DNA from: Candidatus Melainabacteria bacterium
GTDB lineage: Bacteria > Cyanobacteriota > Vampirovibrionia > Obscuribacterales > Obscuribacteraceae
Assembly (NCBI GenBank): GCA_013288645.1
Contig: JABDBL010000025.1
Location: forward strand, 1-36,945
Length of the DNA: 36,945 bases
Reading direction: 5' to 3'
Part shown: piece after piece, positions 24,584-32,038 of the stretch
Numbering within the stretch: position 1 is the first letter of the stretch
Layout of the letters: each line of letters begins with the position of its first letter
Made by a program: the position numbers and the translations under genes
Notes under the pieces: generated by a model
Told to the model about the DNA's origin: nothing
What the model saw: only the letters and a program-made list of their open reading frames with translations
Database searches by the model: none

Positions 24584-25573
24584 ATGTCTCGCGTAGTTGA
24601 ATTTTCAAAAACCGGTCCCGCAGATGTTCTTAAAATTGTGGATGCTAAAATCCCGGAACCCAAAAAATCTGAAGTACGTATTCGCGTCAAGGCGCTAGGG
24701 CTTAATCGGGCTGAGTCAATGTTTAGATCTGGTCGATATATTGAAAATCCTCATCTTCCTGCTCGCCTCGGCTACGAGGCCGCTGGAATAATTGAATCTG
24801 TTGGATCAGATGTTGCTGATTTAAAAGTAGGCAATGTGGTGAGTGTCATACCAAGCTTTTCGCTGAATGAATACGGAATGTATGGGGAGCTTGTTCTTGT
24901 ACCTGCAACTGCCGTCGTTAAGCACCCTCAATCACTTACTTTTGAGGAAGCGGCTTCGATCTGGATGATGTTTATGACCGCTTACGATGCCTTAATTGGT
25001 ACGGCTAAAATCACCCCACAGGATGTGGTCTTAATTCCAGCAGCCTCAAGCAGTGTTGGACTGGCTGCAATCCAAATCACCAATATGATTGGAGCTAAAT
25101 CGGTTGCCTTAACCCGTACCAGTGAAAAGAAAGCAGCTTTGCTAAAAGTCGGTGCTGCTCACGTTATAGTTACCGAAGAACAAGACCTTGTCGCCGAAGT
25201 AATGAAAATTACAAAAGGAAAAGGCGCAACAGTTGTCTACGACCCGGTAGGTGGCCCAACATTTCCTAAGTTGATTGCAGCAACTGCTCCTCAGGCGAGA
25301 GTTATTGTGTATGGTGCCCTGAGCAATGAAGTTACACCGCTGCCCATGTTGGATATGATTGCTAAACGCCCGATCATTACCGGGGCTATCATCGCAACCA
25401 CTAGCGGTGACCCACAGAGTCAAAAGACAGCTGTGGAGTTTATAACGCGTGGACTAAAGAGTAGGGCACTAAAACCGGTGATAGATAAGAAATTTTCTTT
25501 TGAGAAAATAGTTGATGCTCACTTATATTTGGAGGGGAACCAACAATTTGGAAAAATAGTTGTTACCGTTTGA
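24584..25573 (+). CDS. Zinc-independent MDR-family NADPH:quinone/alkenal-type oxidoreductase
   Basis: A 329-residue medium-chain dehydrogenase/reductase. The N-terminal GroES-like domain holds VRIRVKALGLNRAE (~31-44) and the LGYEAAGIIESVGSDV region (~62-77). The cofactor domain has PAASSSVGLAAIQ (~152-164), the NADPH-binding loop of quinone oxidoreductase-type members. The Cys set for structural zinc and the catalytic-zinc Cys/His pattern are absent, which fits the quinone oxidoreductase/zeta-crystallin branch rather than alcohol dehydrogenases. The start is set by a near-perfect AAGGAGG seven bases before the ATG, the strongest ribosome binding site in the window, suggesting high translation. 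The electron acceptor is unknown. Confidence 0.9.
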   Translation: MSRVVEFSKTGPADVLKIVDAKIPEPKKSEVRIRVKALGLNRAESMFRSGRYIENPHLPARLGYEAAGIIESVGSDVADLKVGNVVSVIPSFSLNEYGMYGELVLVPATAVVKHPQSLTFEEAASIWMMFMTAYDALIGTAKITPQDVVLIPAASSSVGLAAIQITNMIGAKSVALTRTSEKKAALLKVGAAHVIVTEEQDLVAEVMKITKGKGATVVYDPVGGPTFPKLIAATAPQARVIVYGALSNEVTPLPMLDMIAKRPIITGAIIATTSGDPQSQKTAVEFITRGLKSRALKPVIDKKFSFEKIVDAHLYLEGNQQFGKIVVTV

Positions 25574-25590
25574 TTTGTATCTTAATCTGT

Positions 25591-26259
25591 TCATCTGGTG
25601 GGAAATGAAGGGAGTTCAGTCGGGTTAGCTCTATTAGCATAATTTGCGGAGGAGTTGTTAATCGTACATGTGTGCTTAAAAGTTACGGCTGGCATAGAAC
25701 CATCGAGGGGTGTTGCCGACATTTCATAATCGCAATCACCTGTTCGCAAAGCCGGTGCGTCGAATTGGATTGATATATTTTTTTCGCATATAACATTAGG
25801 TACAGTCGCTCCGTAAACGGATGGGGCAGTGATTATAAAAGGGCTTGAGCCCTCGCTTTTTGATGCTGCGACGCCGACTGATACCGAGTTTGGTGCCCCT
25901 AAAAAGCCCTGACTAAAGGCGCTACCCTGAACGATAACGCGCAGCCCCGTAAATGATTTTCCATTATTCAGGAAACTATCGCTACTATTTAGCTGAGACC
26001 CTACCGTTGTATTTTCATGTTGAAGTTTGTTTATCACCTCTGATGACGTTCCCGGCGACGCGTTGCCTAACTTTGCATTCGAATCCACGGTCCTCTTTAA
26101 ATTTTTAATCAGATTTTTGAAAGAGTCTGACGATAAGGAACCCGAATTAGGTTTTTGTGACGACATGCTAGCGCAACTTGTTATCAATGGCAAAAAAGCA
26201 GCAATAAAAAGCAGCTTAGTGGGATCAGCATTAAGGATGGAAGTCTTTATGTGTCTCAT
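25591..26259 (-). CDS. Predicted lipoprotein of unknown function
   Basis: A 222-residue protein. The N-terminus has a charged stretch, a hydrophobic core (LLFIAAFLPL) and the lipobox LITSC, with the modified Cys at residue 29. It should therefore be an envelope lipoprotein. The mature part starts with a Ser/Asn-rich linker, then a mostly beta region (GLRVIVQGSAFSQGFLG; FIITAPSVYGATVPN). There are three further Cys (VICEKN, TGDCDYE, KHTCTINN) that could form disulfides. AAGGAG lies 11 bases before the ATG. It converges with the oxidoreductase gene across 17 bp. I do not recognise the family. Confidence 0.8.
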   Translation of the reverse strand: MRHIKTSILNADPTKLLFIAAFLPLITSCASMSSQKPNSGSLSSDSFKNLIKNLKRTVDSNAKLGNASPGTSSEVINKLQHENTTVGSQLNSSDSFLNNGKSFTGLRVIVQGSAFSQGFLGAPNSVSVGVAASKSEGSSPFIITAPSVYGATVPNVICEKNISIQFDAPALRTGDCDYEMSATPLDGSMPAVTFKHTCTINNSSANYANRANPTELPSFPTR

Positions 26260-26808
26260 AATATAGGTTTCTCCTTATCAAATATGGGCTTCAATCGATC
26301 TTGCTTTACAGCTCTATTTATCCGCCACCCAAAATCACTTTCCTTGAATATGATACCAACAGCAGCCCGTTCACGGCGGTCCAAGTTTTTTGTTTAAGTC
26401 AATCATTGAATTGAAGCCAAGATTGTTGCAAGCGGTGCCTAAGCTTCACGCCCGCTTGCTTTTAGACGCCACTCAGCAATACGATTACCGCACTCTGTCG
26501 CTAAGATTGAGACGATAAGTACGATTAGGAAAAATGCCCAGAGCAACAGGTTGTCAATTACTTACATTTCAGACCTCGATAATAGATAACACATTTGAAC
26601 ACGCCAAGCCATTAGTTCGTTCCATTTCAGATCTCTTTGCCAAGAAAAATGAAGCACCTCAGCCGTGTAACATTTGCAATGCATGCTAATATTGGCAACT
26701 TAGGATACCCAGTAGTCGAGCAAAGCTCGTTCAATTATAAAGTGTCTTTAAACAGTGCCTATGATAAGCGCGCCGTTCCCCTCAGTCAAGCAGAGAATTA
26801 AACTGGGA
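26260..26808. other. 549-bp region without an intact gene
   Basis: It lies upstream of the lipoprotein gene and downstream of the repeat-protein gene, both on the minus strand. The only coding-like content is a short minus-strand membrane-segment frame (26439-26561, listed separately). A small hairpin (CGAGC-AAA-GCTCG, 26717-26729) has no T-run after it. The stretch looks like decayed sequence. Confidence 0.5.
26439..26561 (-). pseudogene. Remnant of a membrane protein N-terminus (bestrophin-like/DUF4239-like?)
   Basis: Read on the minus strand, 40 codons give a hydrophobic helix LLLWAFFLIVLIVSILATE followed by CGNRIAEWRLKASG and a stop. The layout of one membrane helix, then an Arg-containing juxtamembrane stretch, resembles the start of DUF4239 bestrophin-like proteins. 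An ATG TAA pair lies immediately upstream in frame, so no proper start exists, and nothing coding-like follows. It is best seen as a decayed fragment; the family guess is weak. Confidence 0.3.
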
Positions 26809-27405
26809 TCACGGCGTTATTGTTGGTATCGGCGCCGGTGCCTGCCCAGCACCATTGCGCACAGCCCTTGCCGGCATGCCACCACCTGATGGATAAATGT
26901 TATAACTTCCATTTCCGCTGGGCACCACTCGCTCAGACAATCTGCCAGATTGATAAACATTGTAGCCACCGCCTGAAGGAATTATTCTTTCTGGCAATCC
27001 ACCAGCAGAAGGATAAACATTGTAAATACCACCTCCGCTTGGAACAACTCTCTTCGGCAAGCCGCCGTCAGATGGATAGACATTATATCCAGCAGCAGGA
27101 GATTGCAGTGAGTTATTTAATGAGTTACTTATTGATGGCACACGGGGTGCAGATGGCATGGGAGAGACGATAGTAGGCATCACATTATCGAAGGACCCAG
27201 AGGAAGAATTACCGAAACCAGCTGCGCAAGATCCAAAACTGCTAGAACCTGAACCTCCAAATGAGGTGCTGCTCATTCCAGAATTCCCGAAACCGCTGAA
27301 TTGAGCGTATGCGCTATTGCCCTTCAACAAGCAACATAAAATAGTTGCACATGATATTAACTTACAAAGTGATTTTGCCATAATGACATGTCGGTAGCAA
27401 TTCAA
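26809..27405 (-). CDS. Small secreted repeat protein (Y-N-V-Y-P-S...R-V-V-P-S-G-G repeats)
   Basis: A 198-residue protein with a signal peptide (KLISCATILCCLLKGNSAYA, then QFSGFG). Residues ~42-75 are Gly/Ser-rich (SSTSFGGSGSSSFGS). Residues ~108-188 contain four ~20-residue repeats of the form YNVYPS.GGLP.RVVPSGGG. The start is probably the TTG at 27405: AGAGGGG lies just upstream at normal spacing, while the first ATG (27381) is too far from it and has no site of its own. No family is recognised. The mature protein is probably extracellular or in the envelope and unstructured or fibrous. Confidence 0.7.
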   Translation of the reverse strand: MNCYRHVIMAKSLCKLISCATILCCLLKGNSAYAQFSGFGNSGMSSTSFGGSGSSSFGSCAAGFGNSSSGSFDNVMPTIVSPMPSAPRVPSISNSLNNSLQSPAAGYNVYPSDGGLPKRVVPSGGGIYNVYPSAGGLPERIIPSGGGYNVYQSGRLSERVVPSGNGSYNIYPSGGGMPARAVRNGAGQAPAPIPTITP

Positions 27406-27454
27406 TTTACCCCTCTGATATTCTTACAGCTCTGACACAAATGCTATATTCGGC

Positions 27455-28489
27455 TTACAGAGCTGAGCTCGTGTTAGCAATACCATGTTGTTGTAAGGCG
27501 TCCATAATTTTCGGTAGAGCCTGACTTGCTGCCTGTTCACCGTTCGTAATTGCTTCTTCTAGATACTTTTTATTACCGGTCATAATTTTGATACCATTTG
27601 TCTCAGGTCGGATCGAAATATCTGCTTCAAGCTCTTCGCGCATATCTAATTCGGCAAGGCCTATGTCAGAGACTCTAAGTAAAACGTCTTTCAGTCTAGA
27701 AAAATTTCTGGGATCTTCTGCTTTAATCAAAGGATCAACATCTACTGCTATAACTACGTCTGCTCCAGCGTCCCGTGCCCATTTGGCTGGAACATTCGCT
27801 CTTATTGCACCGTCAACCAACACTTTGCCATCAATGGCCAAAGGTTCGTACATTGGTGGCAGACTGTTACTGGCTTGAACTGCAATGGGTAAATTTCCCT
27901 TTGAAAAAACAAAAGTTTTGCCAGTAATAAGATCAGTTGTAACAGCAGAGAAGGGTATTTTTAGATCACTGAAATTTGCAGGAAGTGTCTTAATGAGAAA
28001 AGCTTTGAAGTGAGCACCATTAGTTACACCGGCATAGCCCGTGTCTGTTATATCTCTTTCCGCTTGTACAAAAGGAAGCATAACAAGACGTGGCGCCAGC
28101 CTTGGTATCATTGCCTTCTGTACAATATCATCCACGTAGAATTTTTGGATTTCATCTACACTCATGCCAGCAGCATACATAGCACCAATCGTTGCACCAG
28201 TGCTCGTCCCGACTATGTAATCAACAGGTATCTTATTTGCCTCTAATACTCGCAACACCCCGATTTGCGCTACACACTTACAGCCGCCACCCCCCAGAAC
28301 TAGAGCAACACGTGGCTTAGTTTTCAAATCCAAAGTAGTGGAAATAGTTTCGGCCGAAGATAGCAGTTTAACTTCTTTTTCTTCGCTCTGACTTTCCGAT
28401 GAGTCGAGCTGATTTGCTGATAATACCGGTACAGAGCACAATGCTACCGAAGTCAAGATCGCAACAAGTAACCACTTTATATCCGGCAT
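27455..28489 (-). CDS. Secreted patatin-like phospholipase with altered oxyanion motif
   Basis: A 344-residue protein with a signal peptide (WLLVAILTSVALCSVPVLSA). The nucleophile elbow is GTSTG with Ser96. The catalytic-dyad Asp is D226 in VLVDGAIRANVPA (usually DGG). The oxyanion loop reads GGGGCKCVAQIGVL, where patatins normally have GGGG-x-[RK]-G-x-x-H-I-G-V-L; Gly72 is replaced by Cys and the His by Gln. Residues ~200-217 (AVQASNSLPPMYEP) are the usual conserved Ser/Pro block. It is likely a periplasmic or extracellular lipid acyl hydrolase like bacterial RssA/ExoU-type patatins, with an open question about activity. AGGGGGAT lies five bases before the ATG. Confidence 0.9.
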   Translation of the reverse strand: MPDIKWLLVAILTSVALCSVPVLSANQLDSSESQSEEKEVKLLSSAETISTTLDLKTKPRVALVLGGGGCKCVAQIGVLRVLEANKIPVDYIVGTSTGATIGAMYAAGMSVDEIQKFYVDDIVQKAMIPRLAPRLVMLPFVQAERDITDTGYAGVTNGAHFKAFLIKTLPANFSDLKIPFSAVTTDLITGKTFVFSKGNLPIAVQASNSLPPMYEPLAIDGKVLVDGAIRANVPAKWARDAGADVVIAVDVDPLIKAEDPRNFSRLKDVLLRVSDIGLAELDMREELEADISIRPETNGIKIMTGNKKYLEEAITNGEQAASQALPKIMDALQQHGIANTSSAL

Positions 28490-28505
28490 AATTATCCCCC
28501 TTGCC

Positions 28506-28745
28506 TTAGCATACTGATTCTAGCGCACTTTTGACTTTCATTCTTTCATATTTGAGAGTTCGCACTTCTTTAATTCCTGTGAGAAAAGGCTCTATCCACT
28601 TTCCCACAGCAGCAGCAAAGGCAGTGGCACTAATAGTAGTAGCATACTGACAAACAAATTTTTCTGTCGCAACATGATAGAGTGATCCAGAATAATTACT
28701 TATAAGCTGGTTCTTGCTTGATATTATAAACGGCCTTTTAATCAA
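28506..28745 (-). CDS. Possible small protein of unknown function, TTG start
   Basis: A reading frame of ~80 codons lies between the patatin gene and divergent proB, 16 bp upstream of the patatin start. The TTG at 28745 has GAGAGGA five bases upstream, better than the more upstream TTG at 28769. The sequence has a small hydrophobic patch (TTISATAFAAAVGKW) and a basic C-terminus (RTLKYERMKVK). No family is recognised. It may be a real leader gene of the patatin transcript or a chance ORF. Confidence 0.4.
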   Translation of the reverse strand: MIKRPFIISSKNQLISNYSGSLYHVATEKFVCQYATTISATAFAAAVGKWIEPFLTGIKEVRTLKYERMKVKSALESVC

Positions 28746-28813
28746 TAGTGTCCTCTCGAACAATATCAAATTTAGTATAATCTAACCCTATATAATCAAT
28801 AAGGGACTCCTCG

Positions 28814-29977
28814 GTGGAAAGACCAAAACTATTTAAAGAATCCAAAAGAATAATAGTTAAGCTTGGTACAGCAATATTAATGGGAGACGATGGTGGTATT
28901 GCCCTTGACCGCTTTCATTCATATGTTGAATCAATCGCTGATCAAATAAAGGCGGGGCGAGAGTTATTGCTTGTTACCTCCGGTGCCGTTGGTTTAGGAA
29001 TGCAGAAACTAAAAATCAAGCAGCGTCCTAAGCTTTTACCTCAGAAGCAAGCTTGTGCTGCCGTCGGACAGGGACATTTAATGGCCTTGTATTCCGAGGC
29101 CTTTAACAAACTAGAAATACTTACTGCTCAATTACTTCTAACCGCTGACGATTTTTCTAACCGCAAAAGATATTTAAGCCTAAGAAGTACAATTTATGAG
29201 CTTTTGTGCATGGGAGTATTGCCAATCATTAATGAAAATGATCCTGTTTCTACAAGTGAATTGGAGCTTGATAAAACCAAAGCTCATCGTAGAGTGAATT
29301 TCGGTGATAATGATAAGCTATCAGCTCTGGTGGCAAGCAAAATCGAAGCAGATTTATTGATAATTTTAACTGATGTTGATGGGCTTTACAGCACAGACCC
29401 TCAGATTGATTCCAATGCTAAATTAATTGCAGAAGTAAACGATGTTGATCCATTACTAGAAGAATCAGCTGATATCAAAGCTGACCCCACCAAATTGGGA
29501 CGTGGTGGCATTCAGACAAAACTAGCCGCAGCCAAAGTTGCTACTCAATCTGGGTGCGCCACCATTATAGCGGGAGGAAAATTACCTTCAATATTGCCGC
29601 GTTTGTTTAATGGTGAGCAACTAGGAACACTTTTTCTACCAAAACATGGACTAAGCAGTAAGCAGCGTTGGATTGCTTTTGCAACAACAGTAAAAGCTGC
29701 TTTAGTAGTTAATAATGGTGCTCATGAAGCTCTGACCAAACGTAAAGCCAGCCTTTTACCAGCTGGCGTAGTGGAAGTAAAAGACATTTTTGACCGGGGA
29801 GATGTAGTCAGCATTTTAAACACGAGTGGTCATGAATTTGCTCGGGGTATTGTTAATTATTCTAGTACCGAAGCTAAGCAAATTACGGGTATGCATTCGC
29901 AAGTCATAAATGAAAAAATTGAAGATAGAAACTATGATGCTCTTGTTACTCGCGATAACATAGCCTTTCTTGAATAG
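28814..29977 (+). CDS. proB: Glutamate 5-kinase
   Basis: A 387-residue enzyme that phosphorylates L-glutamate with ATP, the first step of proline synthesis. The amino-acid-kinase domain shows VKLGTAIL, LVTSGAVGLG, AAVGQGHLM, INENDPVS, FGDNDKLSALVA and LTDVDGLYS, in the normal order. The usual GTGGM.TK is GRGGIQTK here. A C-terminal PUA domain (~280-370) is present, as in full-length ProB, and is known to affect proline feedback in the family. The start is GTG with AAGGGA seven bases upstream. A TATAAT at 28776-28781 is a candidate -10 element, though no good -35 is seen. It forms an operon with proA, 41 bp downstream. Confidence 0.96.
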   Translation: MERPKLFKESKRIIVKLGTAILMGDDGGIALDRFHSYVESIADQIKAGRELLLVTSGAVGLGMQKLKIKQRPKLLPQKQACAAVGQGHLMALYSEAFNKLEILTAQLLLTADDFSNRKRYLSLRSTIYELLCMGVLPIINENDPVSTSELELDKTKAHRRVNFGDNDKLSALVASKIEADLLIILTDVDGLYSTDPQIDSNAKLIAEVNDVDPLLEESADIKADPTKLGRGGIQTKLAAAKVATQSGCATIIAGGKLPSILPRLFNGEQLGTLFLPKHGLSSKQRWIAFATTVKAALVVNNGAHEALTKRKASLLPAGVVEVKDIFDRGDVVSILNTSGHEFARGIVNYSSTEAKQITGMHSQVINEKIEDRNYDALVTRDNIAFLE

Positions 29978-30018
29978 TTAAATATAACTTTGTAGCATAG
30001 GATTTTTCAAATAATAAA

Positions 30019-31365
30019 GTGAATAAAGATCAAAGCATAAGTTTAAAAGCAACAGATGTAAGAACAACCGCTAAACTTGCTAAGCAAGCAGCAGGCAACT
30101 TGGCACAAATAACAGCCAAAAGACGCACCGAAGTACTCGAGCTCATTGCTTCTCGCTTAGAGCAAAAGCAAAATGAAATATTGGAAGCAAACAAAATAGA
30201 TGTATTAGCTGCCAAAGAACTTGTTGCTAAAGGTGGAATGTCTGAGTCATTATTGAATAGACTTAAACTTGATTCTACAAAAATTGCCGAATTGGTGGCA
30301 GGAACAAAATATTTAGCTACTCTTGATGATCCCTTAGGTAAAGTTACGCTCGCTCGCGAATTGGATGAAGGATTATGCTTGTACAGAATAACCTGCCCTA
30401 TCGGCGTAATTGGCGTGATTTTTGAATCACGCCCAGATGCTTTGCTGCAAATTGCTACCCTTTGCATAAAAAGCGGCGATGCATCAATTTTAAAAGGTGG
30501 TGCTGAAGCACAAAATAGCAACGCTAAATTATTTGAACTGATTGTGCAAGCGCTTACGGATAGCAGTTTTCCCGCCCATACAGTAAATCTACTGGAGTCG
30601 CGCCAAGATATCGAAAAATTATTACATGCCGATGAATTTATTGATTTGATTATTCCGCGTGGATCCAACGAATTAGTAAAACATATTCAGAACAATACTC
30701 GCATTCCAGTGCTTGGCCATGCCGAAGGTATATGTCACATTTATGTGGATAGAACGGCTGATTTAAAGCAAGCCATAAAAATTATTGTCGATGCTAAAGT
30801 ACAGTACCCTGCTGCCTGCAATGCAGTGGAAACACTTTTGCTGCACAAAGATATAGCTAGCAATTTTTTACCACCTGTTATTGATGAGCTAATCAAGCAT
30901 AAAGTTACGCTAAAGGCCGACGAACGGAGCAGGGAAATACTAAATCACAAAGACGTTGCAGCTGCAACAATCGAAGATTGGTCAAAAGAATATGGTGATC
31001 TTATTCTTTCCATCAAAATCGTTAATTCTCTAGAGGAAGCAATTAGTCACATCAACACATATGGTTCAGGACATACTGACACAATTATTACAGAAAATTC
31101 ACTAAGCGCTGAGCAGTTCTTTGCTTCGGTAAATTCGGCTGGCGTATTCATCAATGCTTCTACAAGATTTGCTGACGGATTTAGATATGGCTTTGGCGCT
31201 GAGGTTGGCATTAGTACAGGTAAACTTCATCCGCGTGGACCAGTCGGACTAGAAGGCTTGGTGACCTACAAATACAAACTTGTGGGACACGGACATATTG
31301 TTCAAGATTATTCTGGTACAAAAGCAAAAAAGTTTACTCATCGGCCGATACCACTCCAAAGTTAG
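30019..31365 (+). CDS. proA: Gamma-glutamyl phosphate reductase, P5CS-like type
   Basis: A 448-residue NADPH-dependent aldehyde-dehydrogenase-family enzyme that reduces glutamyl phosphate to glutamate semialdehyde, the second step of proline synthesis. The visible landmarks are IGVIFESRPDAL, ILKGGAEA, IPRGSNELVKHI, the catalytic Cys in YPAACNAVETLLLH, FINASTRFADG and GLEGLVTYKY. The ESRPDALLQIA and AEGICHIYVD blocks are closer to plant/cyanobacterial P5CS-type ProA than to the E. coli form. It is ~30 residues longer than E. coli ProA, with an extended C-terminus after the GHGHIV block. The start is GTG without a clear Shine-Dalgarno, suggesting coupling to proB. Very sure. Confidence 0.96.
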   Translation: MNKDQSISLKATDVRTTAKLAKQAAGNLAQITAKRRTEVLELIASRLEQKQNEILEANKIDVLAAKELVAKGGMSESLLNRLKLDSTKIAELVAGTKYLATLDDPLGKVTLARELDEGLCLYRITCPIGVIGVIFESRPDALLQIATLCIKSGDASILKGGAEAQNSNAKLFELIVQALTDSSFPAHTVNLLESRQDIEKLLHADEFIDLIIPRGSNELVKHIQNNTRIPVLGHAEGICHIYVDRTADLKQAIKIIVDAKVQYPAACNAVETLLLHKDIASNFLPPVIDELIKHKVTLKADERSREILNHKDVAAATIEDWSKEYGDLILSIKIVNSLEEAISHINTYGSGHTDTIITENSLSAEQFFASVNSAGVFINASTRFADGFRYGFGAEVGISTGKLHPRGPVGLEGLVTYKYKLVGHGHIVQDYSGTKAKKFTHRPIPLQS

Positions 31366-31485
31366 AGCTTGCTCCAAGGTTTCAGCAGAGTTATCGCGTT
31401 CTAAGGAGTTCTTAATGGATTCCTAACGAAACTCAGCTCAAAAACCATCTTAATGCCGATCGAGCATCACTTTGTAAATATTTAT

Positions 31486-31513
31486 TTGACAACGCATTCA
31501 ATTGGAATAATAT
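31486..31513 (+). promoter_or_regulatory. Sigma-70-type promoter for the 57-bp-repeat protein
   Basis: A perfect -35 TTGACA (31486-31491) and a -10 TAATAT (31508-31513) are 16 bp apart. Transcription would start near 31520, leaving a ~60-base leader before the ATG at 31581. This is the best consensus promoter seen in the window. Confidence 0.7.
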
Positions 31514-31580
31514 TAATAGTGAATAACTGTTCCAGCTAGCAATAACAAGAACAACTCTTGTTCAAGGTTTGACAAATAAA

Positions 31581-32021
31581 ATGAATAAAGCATTAAAACA
31601 AATGTTTAGAATTTCTGCTTTACTGCTTGTAATCTATATGGCTACATTCAATTCTGGAGCCACGCGTGCCTTCGCCGCTTGCCCCCAACATCAAGCCGTC
31701 ACTACCACCTATACCTATACCGCTGACGGCAGCTATACTCCCTGGCACAAAACCGTCACTAGCAGCCCTACCCACAACGCTAATCGCAATTATAGTCCCC
31801 GGTCCAATGGCGCCTCTAGCTATAACGCCAACCCCCAATATAATCCCATCTATAAAGCCACCACTAACCTCTATAACACCAACTCTAACAGCCAATATAA
31901 TCCCATCTATAAAGCCACCACTAACCTCTATAACACCAACTCTAACAGCCAGTATAATCCCATCTATAAAGCCACCACTAACATCTACGACTGTAACGTT
32001 AACCGCAGCTTTAACTACTAA
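31581..32021 (+). CDS. Small secreted Tyr/Asn-rich repeat protein
   Basis: A 146-residue protein from the ATG at 31581; a TTG four codons upstream is less likely because no ribosome binding site fits it. Residues ~1-31 are a signal peptide (FRISALLLVIYMATFNSGATRAFA). The mature part is rich in Tyr, Asn, Thr and Ser (TTTYTYTADGSYTPW) and ends with three near-identical 19-residue repeats QYNPIYKATTNLYNTNSNS, the last shortened. No family is recognised. A strong promoter lies upstream. It converges with the alkane hydroxylase gene across 17 bp. Such a protein could be a surface or matrix component, but that is only composition-based. Confidence 0.75.
   Translation: MNKALKQMFRISALLLVIYMATFNSGATRAFAACPQHQAVTTTYTYTADGSYTPWHKTVTSSPTHNANRNYSPRSNGASSYNANPQYNPIYKATTNLYNTNSNSQYNPIYKATTNLYNTNSNSQYNPIYKATTNIYDCNVNRSFNY
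31836..31991 (+). repeat. 57-bp tandem repeat, ~2.7 copies
   Basis: Units start at 31836, 31893 and 31950. Copies one and two are identical by eye; copy three differs at its second codon and breaks off near 31991. The period is a multiple of three, so the reading frame is kept. Near-identity between copies implies recent expansion. Confidence 0.9.
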
Positions 32022-32038
32022 CTTCAAGGGTGGGCTGC

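Noticed and set aside
25142..25423. 93-codon minus-strand ORF
   Set aside because: Antisense to the MDR oxidoreductase; no supporting start site or family.
30030..30668. 212-codon minus-strand ORF
   Set aside because: Fully antisense to proA, which is a certain gene.
31836..31991. CRISPR array
   Set aside because: Direct adjacent repeats with no unique spacers, in frame within a coding sequence.
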